DNA from: Isobaculum melis
GTDB lineage: Bacteria; Bacillota; Bacilli; Lactobacillales; Carnobacteriaceae
Reading direction: 5' to 3'
Assembly (NCBI RefSeq): GCF_900111355.1
Contig: NZ_FOHA01000022.1
Coordinates: 1-33,488 of the forward strand
Length of the DNA: 33,488 nucleotides
Each line of letters starts with the position of its first letter. Position 1 is the first letter of the stretch. Of the stretch, positions 7,727 through 16,859 are shown one piece after another. A program made the position numbers and the translations under genes. A model generated the notes under the pieces. That model did no database searches. It was not told the DNA's origin and saw only the letters and a program-made list of their open reading frames with translations.

Positions 7727-9091
7727 ATGTATGAGTTAATCATTAAAAATGGAACAGTCATTTTAGAAGGTGGAGCAGTTCAAACAAATGTAGCAGTAAC
7801 GGCTGGTAAAATTGTGGCAATTGGTCAAGATTTAGTAGAAGGGGAAAAAGTCATTGATGCCACTGGCTTAATTGTGAGCCCTGGAATGGTTGATGCCCAT
7901 GTGCATATTACAGATCCTGGTGGCGGCTATCGTGATGAATGGGAAGGTTATCTGACTGGCACACAAGCCTGTGCTAAGGGAGGCGTTACATCCTTTATGG
8001 AAATGCCTTTAAACCAAGTTCCAGCAACAGTTGATGGTGCTTCACTTCAAATCAAATATGAGGCAGGTAAAGGGAAGTTAATGACAGATGTTGCCTCATT
8101 TGGGGGCTTGGTTCCCTTTAATTTAGAAACAGGGATTCAAGAGCTAAATGATGGCGGTGTAGCAGCCTATAAATGTTTCATGGCAACTTGTGGAGACCGT
8201 AGCATTGATGGTGACTTTATGAATGTGGATGATTATGCTTTATATGAAGGAATGAAGCAAGTTGCTAAAACAGGTAAGGTTTTAGCTATTCATGCTGAAA
8301 ATGCAGCCATTACAGATAAATTAGGAGAGCTTGCTTATCAAAATGGGGAAACAACTTTAGCAGCTTATGTCGCTAGTCGTCCTAAATTTACTGAAGTTGA
8401 GCCAATTAGACGTGCGATTCTTTTTGCCAAAGAAACAGGGTGTCGTATTCATATTTGTCATATAGCTTGTCCGGAGGGAGTAACGGAAGTAACCCGTGCA
8501 AGAAATGAAGGTGTCGATGTTACATGTGAAACATGTACCCATTATTTATACTTTGATACTGCAGAATTAGATGCAATTGGTGCTGTTGTAAAATGCTCAC
8601 CCCCGATTCGTGATAAAGAAAATCAAGCGGGTATGTGGGAAAAAGTACTTGCAGGAGAAATTGCTTTTGTAACATCAGATCATTCTCCCTGCACACCAGA
8701 TTTGAAAGAGACAACGAATGCATTTGAAGCTTGGGGTGGAATTTCAGGTGTTCAAAATAATGTGGATGTTTTATTTGATGAAGGCGTACAAAAACGCGGG
8801 ATGACCCTAACACAATTTGCTGATATTATTGCAACCAATCCAGCGAAGCGTTATGATCTCTCAACAAAAGGAAGTATTACAATTGGTAAAGATGCAGATT
8901 TCGTTTTGATTAAACCAGATGCACCTTATGTATTAAAAGCGGAAGATTTAGCCTATAAAAATAAAATTAGTCCTTATATTGGGCGTGAAATTGGTGCACA
9001 AGTCGTGGAAACCATTTTACGTGGGGAAACAATTTATCAGCAAGGGAAAGGACTAGCAACTGAATTTACAGGTGCATTTATTATGAAGTAG
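7727..9091 (+). CDS. allB: allantoinase (cyclic amidohydrolase)
   Basis: The 454-aa enzyme belongs to the metal-dependent cyclic amidohydrolases and most resembles AllB/PucH, which open allantoin to allantoate. Visible metal-site motifs are HVHITDPG near the N terminus, the AYKCFM region holding the lysine that becomes carboxylated in this superfamily, HAEN, HICHIA, CETCTHYLYF and TSDHSPC. AAGGAGGA lies before the ATG. It forms a two-gene unit with the permease under a cre site. No allantoate amidohydrolase, ureidoglycolate enzyme or carbamate kinase is nearby, so the rest of the pathway must lie elsewhere, or the enzyme acts on another hydantoin or dihydropyrimidine. The gene also contains a parS-like 16-mer (8518-8533). 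Confidence 0.88.
   Translation: MYELIIKNGTVILEGGAVQTNVAVTAGKIVAIGQDLVEGEKVIDATGLIVSPGMVDAHVHITDPGGGYRDEWEGYLTGTQACAKGGVTSFMEMPLNQVPATVDGASLQIKYEAGKGKLMTDVASFGGLVPFNLETGIQELNDGGVAAYKCFMATCGDRSIDGDFMNVDDYALYEGMKQVAKTGKVLAIHAENAAITDKLGELAYQNGETTLAAYVASRPKFTEVEPIRRAILFAKETGCRIHICHIACPEGVTEVTRARNEGVDVTCETCTHYLYFDTAELDAIGAVVKCSPPIRDKENQAGMWEKVLAGEIAFVTSDHSPCTPDLKETTNAFEAWGGISGVQNNVDVLFDEGVQKRGMTLTQFADIIATNPAKRYDLSTKGSITIGKDADFVLIKPDAPYVLKAEDLAYKNKISPYIGREIGAQVVETILRGETIYQQGKGLATEFTGAFIMK
8518..8533 (+). other. parS-like site inside allB
   Basis: TGTTACATGTGAAACA differs from the ParB target TGTTNCACGTGAAACA at one defined position (T for C at position 8). The variable fifth base is allowed in the consensus. 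It lies about 7 kb from the origin, where parS sites cluster. It is within coding sequence, so chance is possible. Confidence 0.5.
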
Positions 9092-9103
9092 TGAGATGAA
9101 ACA

Positions 9104-9142
9104 ATAAAAGGCTACAAATCACTTAGATTTGTAGCCTTTTAT
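9104..9142. terminator. bidirectional terminator between allB and the CPBP gene
   Basis: A perfect 17-bp stem (9104-9120 with 9126-9142) has a 5-base loop, with A-rich and T-rich flanks suited to termination in both directions. It abuts the stop codon of the convergent minus-strand gene. Confidence 0.92.
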
Positions 9143-9781
9143 TTATTTTAGTAAAATTGGTAGAAAAGAGAAAATATCGAAAGCTAGATGGACAATGAAT
9201 GTGACCCAAATTGAATTTGTTTTTTTGAATAATCCATTTAAAACCAGTCTACTTGGAATAATCGTTACAAGACATTGCAATAAATTAAAACCATAAGCAG
9301 GTAGATGCCAAACTGCGAATAATATAGAACAAATGAGTGTTGCTTGCCAAAATGGTAAATTTAATTTTTTCCAAGCACCATATAAAATACTAATACATAA
9401 TAATTCCTCACCTAATAGCATAAATGGAATATTTTCTAGGATATAAGACCAAGATAACACGGCATCTACACTATTTTCGACACGCCCACCTGCAACTGCA
9501 TTCCATAAAATCCCAGCAATAGTGCCCACTATTAGTAAAAGTGGGATACCAATTAATGTCCACTTAAAACTAAAATGTTTAAACCATTCCCAAAATTCTT
9601 TTTTTAAGATGAAATAAATAAAAATCCCCATAAGGACAGCATTAAAGAAAGTTCCGACTATTTGAAGTAATGATGCATTACTAGTCAAATGTGGTAAAAG
9701 TTGATAAATTATCCCAATACAAATCGCACTAAAAATAAGAGCATAGCCTTGTTTCTTTTGAATTGTAAGTGTAGTCTCCAT
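9143..9781 (-). CDS. CPBP-family intramembrane metalloprotease-like protein
   Basis: The 212-aa protein has about six membrane helices and the CPBP (CAAX protease/bacteriocin-processing, 'Abi') layout: glutamate pair GEELL (Glu 125, 126), a second motif WHLPAY with His 159, and a third FIVHLAFD with His 198 and Asp 202. The usual EExxxR arginine is not present; Ile 130 or Ser 131 occupies that place, as in some subfamilies. Members serve in prenyl-protein cleavage, bacteriocin maturation or self-immunity, but no bacteriocin gene is nearby. AAGGGGGA precedes the ATG. It stands alone on the minus strand between two plus-strand units. Family is clear, function unknown. Confidence 0.82.
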   Translation of the reverse strand: METTLTIQKKQGYALIFSAICIGIIYQLLPHLTSNASLLQIVGTFFNAVLMGIFIYFILKKEFWEWFKHFSFKWTLIGIPLLLIVGTIAGILWNAVAGGRVENSVDAVLSWSYILENIPFMLLGEELLCISILYGAWKKLNLPFWQATLICSILFAVWHLPAYGFNLLQCLVTIIPSRLVLNGLFKKTNSIWVTFIVHLAFDIFSFLPILLK

Positions 9782-9948
9782 ATAAAATCCCCCTTGTTAC
9801 TTGATAGAAGTATTTTAGCATGATGGGAGGACAAACAGTATTGATTTGACTCAGAAATAGATGTTAATTTATTTGGTATTTCCACTATTTTTTCATGCTA
9901 GACTAAGTAGTAGCTTTTCCAATGATCAATTGAATAATAGGAGGTGCA

Positions 9949-11007
9949 ATGATGATAACCAATCCAATTAAAATCAACGAATACTATCAAATGTTAATCG
10001 AAAAAAGAAGGGATTATGAGGGCGTTTTTTTTGTTGGTGTCAAAACAACGGGAATCTTTTGCCGACCAACTTGTCCAGCTAAGAAACCAAATAAAGAAAA
10101 TTGTGAGTTTTTTGCAACGGCTAAAGAGGCAATCTTAGCTTCTTATCGTCCTTGTAAAAGATGTCAGCCTTTATCAAATCCAAGCTATTTATCTCCAGTG
10201 GTGAAGCAATTAGTGGAAGAAATCGAAAGAAATCCTGAGAAAAAATGGACGGATAAAGATTTTGATGCATTATCTATTAGTGCTAACACAGCTAGAAGAC
10301 AATTTCAAAAGCAATTTGGCATGACTTTTATTGAATACGCAAGATCAAGACGATTAGGCTTTGCTTTTAACCATATTCGAAATGGGGCTTCTTTTGTTGA
10401 TGCACAATTAGAAACAGGATTTGAGTCAAGCAATGGTTTTCGCGATGCATTCACAAGAACTATGGGCTATGTTCCTAAGAAATCAAAGGAAATTCAGTTA
10501 TTATCAGCTACATGGCTTGAAACGCCACTTGGCTCAATGATTGCCATTGCAGATGAGGTAGCTCTTTATTTATTAGAATTTGTTGATCGGAGAGGCTTAG
10601 AAACAGAAATTGAAAAGCTTCGGAAAAGAATGCAAGCAGCAATTGTTCCAGGAGATAACACCGTTCTTTCATTATTAAAGCAAGAGCTTGAACAGTATTT
10701 TCTTGGAAATTTACAGCAATTTCGAACACCGATTGCTTATCTAGGGTCTGATTTTCAAAAAAGTGTTTGGGATGCTTTACAAAAAATTCCTATTGGGATG
10801 ACTTATTCTTATAAAGAGTTGGCAGAACAGTTAGGCAATCCAAAAGCTTATCGAGCTGTAGCTAGAGCAAATGGAGCCAATCAAATTTCTCTTTTGGTAC
10901 CCTGTCATAGAATTATTAATACAAATGGCGAGTTAGGCGGTTATGGTGGCGGTATTCAGCGTAAAGAATGGCTATTAAAACATGAAAAAAGAATGCAATC
11001 ATCATGA
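9949..11007 (+). CDS. ada: bifunctional Ada: methylated-DNA repair and transcriptional activator
   Basis: The 352-aa protein has the full three-part Ada layout. The N-terminal zinc domain has Cys 38, 42, 69 and 72, the same positions as in E. coli Ada; Cys 38 accepts methyl groups from phosphotriesters. An AraC-type helix-turn-helix region follows (about 85-180). The C-terminal O6-methylguanine methyltransferase domain has PCHRI with acceptor Cys 319. It both repairs alkylated DNA and, once methylated, should activate its own gene. AGGAGG precedes two adjacent ATGs (9949 and 9952); either could start it. It is a single-gene unit ended by a hairpin overlapping its stop. In many Firmicutes these functions are split as adaA/adaB, so the fused form is of note. 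Confidence 0.93.
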   Translation: MMITNPIKINEYYQMLIEKRRDYEGVFFVGVKTTGIFCRPTCPAKKPNKENCEFFATAKEAILASYRPCKRCQPLSNPSYLSPVVKQLVEEIERNPEKKWTDKDFDALSISANTARRQFQKQFGMTFIEYARSRRLGFAFNHIRNGASFVDAQLETGFESSNGFRDAFTRTMGYVPKKSKEIQLLSATWLETPLGSMIAIADEVALYLLEFVDRRGLETEIEKLRKRMQAAIVPGDNTVLSLLKQELEQYFLGNLQQFRTPIAYLGSDFQKSVWDALQKIPIGMTYSYKELAEQLGNPKAYRAVARANGANQISLLVPCHRIINTNGELGGYGGGIQRKEWLLKHEKRMQSS

Positions 11008-11022
11008 TTGCATTCTTTTTTT
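10985..11022 (+). terminator. terminator overlapping the ada stop codon
   Basis: GAATGCAATC (10991-11000) pairs with GATTGCATTC (11006-11015). The arms are extended by A and T runs and followed by a T tract. The ada stop codon lies in the loop and right arm. Confidence 0.9.
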
Positions 11023-11057
11023 GTATAGAGAGTGTGTAGCTGCTTTTTAAGTAGTTA

Positions 11058-11066
11058 TGATATAAT
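11058..11066 (+). promoter_or_regulatory. extended -10 promoter for the DUF4132 gene pair
   Basis: TGATATAAT (11058-11066) is a perfect extended -10 element. No good -35 lies 17 bases upstream. Transcription would start about 20 bases before the ribosome-binding site of the 138-aa gene. Confidence 0.6.
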
Positions 11067-11095
11067 AAAAAGAAAAAAAGTAGGTGATGAGTCGC

Positions 11096-11512
11096 ATGAA
11101 ACTATACACAAAAGTGAAATCAATTGGAAAAAGACGTCCTATTTTAAAAATGGAAGAAGTAGAAGTAAAAGCCCCAAACACTTTAAAAGAATTAATTAGT
11201 GAATTGGTTGAACAAAATGTTGAAAAATACAATGAAAAACCAATTGAAGAACATCTTTTTTATTATTTATTAGAAGAAGATTTACAAAGTGCTGCTAAAA
11301 ATGGGAAAATTGATTTTGGTGAACGAAAAAATAAAAAGGAACAACCTATTGAACAAGCAATTGAAAATGCTTTATTAAGCTTTAAAGATGGTCTTTATTT
11401 GGTGTTTATTGAAGAGCAAGAAGTGAAGGATTTAGAGGCACCTTTAATCATTGAAGAGGGAAATGTTCTGACTTTTATTAAATTAACCATGCTTGCTGGA
11501 CGCATGTGGTAG
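11096..11512 (+). CDS. conserved-looking 138-aa protein of unknown function, partner of the DUF4132 gene
   Basis: I do not recognise this family with confidence. The product is soluble, has no signal peptide or membrane segment, and is rich in Lys and Glu. The basic N-terminus (MKLYTKVKSIGKRRPI) is followed by predicted helices around 25-65 (TLKELISELVEQNVEKY, HLFYYLLEEDLQSAAKNG). A strand-like C-terminal part contains GLYLVFIEEQEV and ends AGRMW. I start at ATG 11096, eight bases after TAGGTGA; ATG 11087 and GTG 11084 are inside that site. Its stop lies 13 bases before the start of the 1659-aa gene, so the two are almost certainly co-transcribed and may form a complex. Confidence 0.8.
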   Translation: MKLYTKVKSIGKRRPILKMEEVEVKAPNTLKELISELVEQNVEKYNEKPIEEHLFYYLLEEDLQSAAKNGKIDFGERKNKKEQPIEQAIENALLSFKDGLYLVFIEEQEVKDLEAPLIIEEGNVLTFIKLTMLAGRMW

Positions 11513-11525
11513 GAGGAATCGTAAA

Positions 11526-14500
11526 ATGCAAACAAAAGAAGAGTATCAAAAAGAGCTGCAGAAAAAAACAGCTAAGTTAAAAGGTTATGCAAAACAATTA
11601 GCAACACAATACATAAAAATGGAAATGGATTGCTTTAAAGATTCCTATTATCTAGGAGACACTGTCGATGAGATGTTCACCCTATTGGAATCAGCTAATG
11701 TTCAGCAAATTTCCGAGCTTTTTTCTAAGGGACTTTTCGATTTGGTAAAAGCTCTTGTTGGTAAGGAAGATGCAAGCGTATTTCAACGTTATTGTGAGAA
11801 TTTAGGTGAATACCAGTATGCAGTCGGTTCCTATCGTAGATCCTATCATTCTGAACAGCCTGCTAAAGATCATTCATATCAATTAATTGCCTTACTATTT
11901 AAATTGCCACAGCATTTTGCTCATTGTGAGAAAATCCAAGAAATTTTGTTGCAGTCTACAGCATTTGAGGAGCGAGGCTATGGGTTACGTAAATACTACC
12001 AATCAAAGAAAACAAATGAATATGTAGTGAATTATAACTTTTTTGTTGCAAAGCTGACAGATGAACTCACACAAAAAAATCCAACATATATTGCAGCAGT
12101 AGAAGCGTTATTATTTGGTGAAAATAACACAACAGTTATGAGCCATGGTATTATTCAAGGAATTGTCCAAAGTCATAACGTCGAAATAAGAGAAGCCTTA
12201 GGAAAATTATTATTAGCAGCGCAACGTCAAGAAGGTCTACGTCAAGCGATTTTAGAAACAGCTGATAGTGGTACAATTGACTCACTGATTTATTTTATGC
12301 ATTTAATTAAAGAACATGACTTATTACGTTTTTCTTCTGTTCAAAGAGCAATAAGCACTTGGACTGGGCTTGGTTATGAGGTAGAGGATAAAAAAATTAT
12401 TGCCAAGTTATTAGATATTACAATTGAGGCTTTTGACCATCCTGAAAAAATAGACGTATTTTTAGCTAGTGAAGACAGCATTGAAAACTATGGTGCACTC
12501 TGGGTAATTGCCACGAAGAGCTATCAAAATGTTGTTGAAAAAGTCAGAGAAATGCTTCAAAAGAAAAAGCATCAACAATTAGTTGCTTTATATTTTGTGA
12601 TGGGGTTGAATCAAACAAAGTTACAATTTGAATTGGCTGAGCCATTGATTATGAAGAGCTCAGATTTAGATGTTTTAAGCTTTGCTTTGTCAATGGTTGC
12701 ACCTTATCAACCAATGTTTCGTTACAATGATCATAGTGAATCAAGGTACTTAAAATCCTATCCTTATTTACAAGAAGTATCTGAAGCCTTTTATAATCGA
12801 ATTGAGGAAATTAATCACGGCTTAAAGGAAAAGGAGCATATTGTTTCTGGAAAGCCATTTCCGTGGATACAGGTAGCATTAACCAAACAATATTTATATG
12901 GTATATCAATCATTATTGCACATGGCCAAAAAAATCAACGCTGGATAAGTGAGCTCCTAAAAAATGCCGATGATATGACGCCAACAAATCGGAATAATTT
13001 ATTGGCACTAACTGCAAATCCACCTCAAAATGAAGCAAGTCGTAGTTTTTTATTTGATAGCTTAAATGATCGTAGTAGTGCAAATCGTGAGTATGCTTTA
13101 AGCATTATTGACAAGTTAGATCTTCAAGAGGAAGAAGCATTAAAAGTGGAAGATTTATTTAGGTTTAAATCAGGAGCAGTTCGACAAAGTTCTTTAAATA
13201 TTTTGGAGAAATTAAGTGATACAAGTGTGCAACAGTCATTAATGCGCCTATTACAAGATGGAAAACAAGAAAAGCGTTTAGGTGGCTTGGATTTGTTATT
13301 ACATTTATATCAGAAACAACGCGTGACGACTGAAGAAGCTTTAGAATGGGTGCAATATATCAAAAAACCAACTGAAAAAGAACAAAGTCTGATTAATAAT
13401 ATTGAACAAAAGAAGGCTCTGCAATATACAACTGGAAATGGGTTTGGTTTATATCACCCAAATTATGTCACCCCCAATCTGCCTCAATTACCAACAAACG
13501 TATCAGGAAGCTGTCAAAAATTAACAGATTTTGATGATAGTAAATTGTTAGACAAGTTAACAAAATTAACAGCTTTAATTGAGGTGCATAAAGAGCATGA
13601 ATATGTCACTACAAAATGGGGCTGGTCTGATGAGAAAGATGTCCGTTTACTAGGAATTGGAAACTTTGGGGTGCTTTATGAACATCTACAAGTTGACAAA
13701 GAAGATCGTGATATCTCTCATTATCCACTAGCAGAGATTTGGCAAAAATGGGCAAAGGATACAGCCTTTACACTTCAGGATTATATCAATTATCAATTGA
13801 TTAAGGGAATGAGTACAAAGGATATAGAAGAGAACGCACGACAAAATTTAGGACAATATCTTGAGTTTGAAAAGATAGAGAAGCTTGCTAAAAAAATAAA
13901 TGATTTACCTTTTCAAAAGATTTTCACTTCAATTTTAGATTTACTTCCAAAAGTGTCCGAAAAAAAATACCGCCCATTTGATGCTTTTTATTCAGCGTAT
14001 GTAGAGCTACTAAATGCTATCCCTACAAAAGAATGGAATCGTAAGGTAGAGATAAATAAGCGTTGGGGTGAACCAGCCACTTATAAAGATATTAACCCTA
14101 TTTATAGAATTTTACATTTCTGTAATCAATATGAAGAAACAGATGAAGATTTTGCAAAATTAGTTGCTTTGAGAAATGAATTAGCACGACGAGAAAATGA
14201 AAAAGAAGAGACAGATATTGCTTTTTACCACATGAATTTAGAAGATATGCTACGAGCTGTAAAGTTAGATATTTTACCAATTGATGCATTATATTTAAGC
14301 TTATTTAAATCAAATGGTTATTATTCAATTTTTGATGAATTAATGAGAAAGCACGATCGAGAAAAGCTTTTGGAAACCTATCCCATAGTAAATGAAGTGC
14401 GTAAAAAAGTGATTGATCGTATTTTAGAAATTGAATTAAAACGGGGCGATACACAAACTGAGGTTAGCCATTTAGCGAAGAAAATCACTGATTTTGAAGG

Positions 14501-16505
14501 GATAGATGATTTTGTTGATTTAATCTATGTGCTAGCAGATGAAAAATTAATTCGCGGCTATGTTTGGGGTAGCAATTATACAAAAAGGGAAATCTTTTCT
14601 CATTTATTAAAAGAGTCTCATCCTCCTAAAGGAACGACAGTAGAAATGCTAAAAACATCATTAGCACGTTACGAAATTAGTGAAAAGCAATTGCTAAATG
14701 CTATGATGTATGCACCACAATGGATTGATTTAGTGAGCCAAGTCATCGGTTGGAAAGGTCTTAAAAGTACAGCTTGGTATTTCAGAGCACATACCTCTGA
14801 TTTTGCAACTGAGCTAGATAAGGATCAAATTGGTTTGTATTCTGGTATTGACAATGAAGATTTCAGAGAAGGCGCCTTTGATGTGAAATGGTTTATGGAA
14901 AGCTATCAAGAAATTGGTAAAAAACACTTTGAACAGTTATATGAAAGTGCGAAATATACTTCAGATGGTAGCAAGCATCGTCGTGCACAATTGTATGCAG
15001 ATGCGGCTTTAGGAAAACTAAAATTGAAGCCACTTTCAGCAGAGGTAGCTGATAAGCGTAATAAGGATAAATTACGTTGTATTGGAATTGTTCCACTTAA
15101 TAAAAAGAATCCATTGAAGGACGCTTGGAATCGTTACAGTTATTTACAACAATTTTTAAAAGAGAGCAAGCAGTTTGGGGCACAGCGCCGTGCAAGTGAG
15201 GGGAAAGCGACTGAAATTGCTTTAGAAAACCTAGCTAGAAATATCGGAGATGGAGATGTGATTCGCTTTAGTTGGCGAATGGAAATTTTCAATCTAAAAG
15301 AAATCGCTGCGTATTTTGAACCAAAAGCTTTAGCTGATAGTGAGGTATATTTAAAAGTAAATGAAGACGGTCAGGCGCAATTAGCTGTTGAGAAGGCTGG
15401 CAAAACATTGAAATCAGTTCCAGCTAAATTAAAAAAAGAGCCGTATATCTTAAAATTAAAAGAGCTTCAGAAAAATTTAAAAGAGCAGTATCGTCGTTCT
15501 AAAAAATCATTAGAGCAAGCGATGGAGAAAGGAAGCACCTTTACTGCTGAGGAATTAAAAGCATTACTAAAACATCCTGTGTTATGTCCTTTAGTTGAAA
15601 AATTAGTGATGATTAGTGAAGAAAATCAAGTTGGCTTTATGACATCAGAAGGAATGCGTTTGGTCAATCAGCAAATGGTAGATCTACCAGATACGCTGCT
15701 TTTACGTATTGCTCATCCATATGATCTTTATCAATCAGGAGAGTGGCGCAATATGCAGCATATTCTCTTTTCAGAAAAAATTGTTCAGCCTTTTAAACAG
15801 GTCTTTAGAGAGCTGTATTTACCAAATGAAGACGAACTTGGGGTGAAAGAATCAAAACGCTACGCTGGACATCAAATTCAACCGCAAAAAACCGTAGCTT
15901 TACTGAAAAATAGAGATTGGGTCGTGAGTTATGAGGATGGCTTGCGTAAAGTATATTATGAAGAGAATATTATTGCGACTTTATATGCAATGGCGGATTG
16001 GTTTTCACCAGCAGATATTGAAGCACCAACTATTGAAGGTGTTCTATTCTACAATCGTAAGGATGGGAAACGTTTGAAACTAGAGGATGTTCCACCTGTA
16101 CTATTTTCAGAAGTGATGCGAGATATGGATTTAGTTGTGAGTGTGGCTCATGTAGGAGGCGTTGATCCTGAAGCCACCCATTCAACAATTGAAACCCGTG
16201 GTGTGATTGTTGAAGAATTGATCCCGTTGATGAAATTAGAAAATGTTCGAGTGAAGCAGCAGCATGTGCTGATTAAAGGACGATTAGGGGAGTATACTGT
16301 ACATTTAGGAAGTGGTGTGGTTCATCAAGTGGGAGGAAGCATGATTCCAATTTTAGCTGTGCAATCTCAGCATAGAGGACGTATTTTCTTGCCTTTTGTA
16401 GATGAAGATCCAAGAACAGCTGAAATCATGTCGAAAGTCTTCTTGCTTAGTGAGGATTACAAAATAAAGGATCCAACTATTTTAGGGAATATTCAACAAT
16501 CATAG
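11526..16505 (+). CDS. giant DUF4132 (MolR/YehI-like) protein, 1659 aa
   Basis: The C-terminal region resembles the DUF4132 domain of E. coli MolR/YehI-type proteins. Its end has the recognisable segments GRLGEYTVHLGSGVVHQ, LPFVDEDPRTAEIMSKVFLL and EDYKIKDPTIL (about residues 1580-1655). The long N-terminal and central part looks like an alpha-solenoid; around residues 515-600 there are HEAT-like helix pairs (for example SANREYALSIIDKLDL and GAVRQSSLNILEKLSD). No signal peptide, membrane helix, Walker motif or obvious nuclease motif is visible. TAGGAGGAATC precedes ATG 11526, so the upstream in-frame codon at 11493 is not used. It is the second gene of a tight pair with the 138-aa gene. Biochemical role is unknown for the family as I know it. 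Confidence 0.85.
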   Translation: MQTKEEYQKELQKKTAKLKGYAKQLATQYIKMEMDCFKDSYYLGDTVDEMFTLLESANVQQISELFSKGLFDLVKALVGKEDASVFQRYCENLGEYQYAVGSYRRSYHSEQPAKDHSYQLIALLFKLPQHFAHCEKIQEILLQSTAFEERGYGLRKYYQSKKTNEYVVNYNFFVAKLTDELTQKNPTYIAAVEALLFGENNTTVMSHGIIQGIVQSHNVEIREALGKLLLAAQRQEGLRQAILETADSGTIDSLIYFMHLIKEHDLLRFSSVQRAISTWTGLGYEVEDKKIIAKLLDITIEAFDHPEKIDVFLASEDSIENYGALWVIATKSYQNVVEKVREMLQKKKHQQLVALYFVMGLNQTKLQFELAEPLIMKSSDLDVLSFALSMVAPYQPMFRYNDHSESRYLKSYPYLQEVSEAFYNRIEEINHGLKEKEHIVSGKPFPWIQVALTKQYLYGISIIIAHGQKNQRWISELLKNADDMTPTNRNNLLALTANPPQNEASRSFLFDSLNDRSSANREYALSIIDKLDLQEEEALKVEDLFRFKSGAVRQSSLNILEKLSDTSVQQSLMRLLQDGKQEKRLGGLDLLLHLYQKQRVTTEEALEWVQYIKKPTEKEQSLINNIEQKKALQYTTGNGFGLYHPNYVTPNLPQLPTNVSGSCQKLTDFDDSKLLDKLTKLTALIEVHKEHEYVTTKWGWSDEKDVRLLGIGNFGVLYEHLQVDKEDRDISHYPLAEIWQKWAKDTAFTLQDYINYQLIKGMSTKDIEENARQNLGQYLEFEKIEKLAKKINDLPFQKIFTSILDLLPKVSEKKYRPFDAFYSAYVELLNAIPTKEWNRKVEINKRWGEPATYKDINPIYRILHFCNQYEETDEDFAKLVALRNELARRENEKEETDIAFYHMNLEDMLRAVKLDILPIDALYLSLFKSNGYYSIFDELMRKHDREKLLETYPIVNEVRKKVIDRILEIELKRGDTQTEVSHLAKKITDFEGIDDFVDLIYVLADEKLIRGYVWGSNYTKREIFSHLLKESHPPKGTTVEMLKTSLARYEISEKQLLNAMMYAPQWIDLVSQVIGWKGLKSTAWYFRAHTSDFATELDKDQIGLYSGIDNEDFREGAFDVKWFMESYQEIGKKHFEQLYESAKYTSDGSKHRRAQLYADAALGKLKLKPLSAEVADKRNKDKLRCIGIVPLNKKNPLKDAWNRYSYLQQFLKESKQFGAQRRASEGKATEIALENLARNIGDGDVIRFSWRMEIFNLKEIAAYFEPKALADSEVYLKVNEDGQAQLAVEKAGKTLKSVPAKLKKEPYILKLKELQKNLKEQYRRSKKSLEQAMEKGSTFTAEELKALLKHPVLCPLVEKLVMISEENQVGFMTSEGMRLVNQQMVDLPDTLLLRIAHPYDLYQSGEWRNMQHILFSEKIVQPFKQVFRELYLPNEDELGVKESKRYAGHQIQPQKTVALLKNRDWVVSYEDGLRKVYYEENIIATLYAMADWFSPADIEAPTIEGVLFYNRKDGKRLKLEDVPPVLFSEVMRDMDLVVSVAHVGGVDPEATHSTIETRGVIVEELIPLMKLENVRVKQQHVLIKGRLGEYTVHLGSGVVHQVGGSMIPILAVQSQHRGRIFLPFVDEDPRTAEIMSKVFLLSEDYKIKDPTILGNIQQS

Positions 16506-16780
16506 CAAATTGAATGATTAAGACTGGAAAAGTTATTAGGTCGAAGCATATGATTTAATAATTATTAAAATAGGATTCAGAAAATATTATAACGTTTGAT
16601 TCATCATTGAACGAAACAAATACGTCTATCACTTGCGTTATTAAATGGTGGTATTAATAGGTAAATAGCTGTCGAAAAATAAATAAAAAAAGCATCTTAT
16701 TCATTTGAAAATGAGTAAGATGTTTTTTTGGGTTAAATAAGCATTTATAAGAAAAGTAAAGAGAAGATTAAAAAAATTTG
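16506..16780. other. gap after the DUF4132 gene
   Basis: No credible gene is seen. The left part is A/T-rich and featureless. The right part holds the terminator at 16691-16729. Confidence 0.6.
16691..16729 (+). terminator. terminator upstream of treP
   Basis: A 12-bp stem (16693-16704 with 16711-16722, one G-U pair) has a 6-base loop and is followed by TTTTTTT. It ends the DUF4132 unit and insulates the trehalose promoter. Confidence 0.88.
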
Positions 16781-16809
16781 TTGCAATTCTTTATGAAAAG
16801 GTTTACACT
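16781..16809 (+). promoter_or_regulatory. tre promoter with overlapping cre-like site
   Basis: TTGCAA (16781-16786) and TACACT (16804-16809) are spaced by 17 bases and make a plausible promoter. TGAAAAGGTTTACA (16794-16807) resembles a cre site with one core mismatch (G for C), and it covers the -10. The TreR operator lies just downstream. Confidence 0.5.
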
Positions 16810-16821
16810 AACTCTGAAAAC

Positions 16822-16839
16822 AACTTGTATATACAAGTT
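16822..16839. promoter_or_regulatory. TreR operator
   Basis: AACTTGTATATACAAGTT is a perfect 18-bp palindrome containing TTGTATATACAA, the core of known B. subtilis TreR operators. It lies between the putative promoter and the treP ribosome-binding site, where a bound repressor would block transcription. A treR gene is present in the window at 21378-22130. Confidence 0.85.
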
Positions 16840-16859
16840 TAAAATAAGGAGGTATTAAA

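Noticed and set aside
8520-8813. 97-aa minus-strand frame opposite allB
   Set aside because: Low-complexity antisense frame over a conserved enzyme gene.
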